A stretch of 64,000 bases of DNA, taken from contig NZ_JARZFX010000001.1 of assembly GCF_036026595.1 (NCBI RefSeq), positions 558,001 through 622,000 on the forward strand, written 5' to 3'. The DNA is from Virgibacillus_P tibetensis (GTDB taxonomy: Bacteria; Bacillota; Bacilli; Bacillales; Amphibacillaceae). Made by a program: the position numbers and the translations under genes. The notes under the pieces are model-generated. The model was given only the letters and a program-made list of their open reading frames with translations. It did no database searches and was not told where the DNA came from. The stretch's first letter is position 1; each line of letters opens with the position of its first letter. Below, piece after piece: positions 63,871-64,000 of the stretch.

Positions 63871-64000
63871 AGACGTTCTTCTCGCATTGGTAGGAACCCA
63901 GTCACCGGGGAGGAATTTGACGTCCCGGAGCGAGAAGCGATGGCGTTCAGAACGAGCCCTGCTTACGCCAAGCGTTTGCGTGAGCGCCGTAAGGTAATAG
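63871..64000. other. Second GC-rich hairpin-rich stretch, cut by the window end
   Basis: GC-rich compared with its surroundings. CTTCTCGC (63878-63885) pairs with GCGAGAAG (63930-63937), enclosing CCGGG/CCCGG (63905-63909, 63924-63928). CTTACG (63962-63967) pairs with CGTAAG (63988-63993). No gene is supported. The style matches the island at 58.0-58.6 kb, though the sequence differs. Confidence 0.5.

Overview
The window is a chromosomal segment from a low-GC, endospore-forming member of the Bacillaceae. AT-rich DNA, GGAGG-type ribosome sites, many TTG/GTG starts, a spore protein gene (sspM), type B RNase P RNA, GpsB, RecU, DynA and ba3 oxidase all point this way. Gene order partly follows the Bacillus subtilis asnS-dnaD-nth/ponA-recU-yppC...gpsB-rnpB-ypsC block. 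Proteins resemble those of salt-tolerant relatives such as Oceanobacillus or Virgibacillus, but genus is an inference.

Layout. (1) 1-12.9 kb, core: aspB end, asnS, dnaD, nth, then ponA-recU on the other strand, yppC, sspM, yppD/E-like genes, cdd, gpsB, rnpB, rlmL-like ypsC and carboxypeptidase ypwA. (2) 12.9-18.9 kb: a bcsA-ypbQ type III polyketide synthase/methyltransferase pair, a ba3 cytochrome oxidase operon, a second ypbQ-like methyltransferase, a queuosine-precursor transporter with a preQ1 riboswitch, and a cold-shock gene. (3) 19-34 kb: one-carbon and nucleotide genes (fhs, thyA, dfrA), mobA, two tatA plus tatC, wall hydrolases, msrAB, ferredoxin, acylphosphatase and a Rieske/FAD oxidoreductase. 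(4) 34-36 kb: divergent citR/citA. citR has no ATG/GTG/TTG start and apparently begins at ATC.

(5) 36.1-47.6 kb, accessory and decaying: two relics of related tyrosine recombinases bracket a region with a glycosyltransferase-like gene, an RtcB-like RNA ligase gene cut by a degenerate IS3-family element, and a truncated-looking metallopeptidase-like gene. After these come a serine hydrolase, an ASCH protein, a frameshifted epimerase pseudogene, a SigX-like ECF sigma/anti-sigma pair with its own promoter, and a VOC-domain relic.

(6) 47.6-57.7 kb: a peroxiredoxin, an RpiR regulator next to a HemL-like aminotransferase with two operator-like palindromes between them, an SGNH hydrolase, cysK, an Asn-rich small protein, a Rieske relic and a FetAB-type ABC exporter. 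(7) 58.0-58.6 kb: a GC-rich non-coding island packed with hairpins, in which two modules share a fold with apparent compensatory changes. This is the best candidate for an undescribed element. (8) 58.7-63.8 kb: ypcP-dynA (5'-3' exonuclease and two-headed dynamin) and a CBS-pair protein. The window ends in a second GC-rich hairpin-rich stretch.
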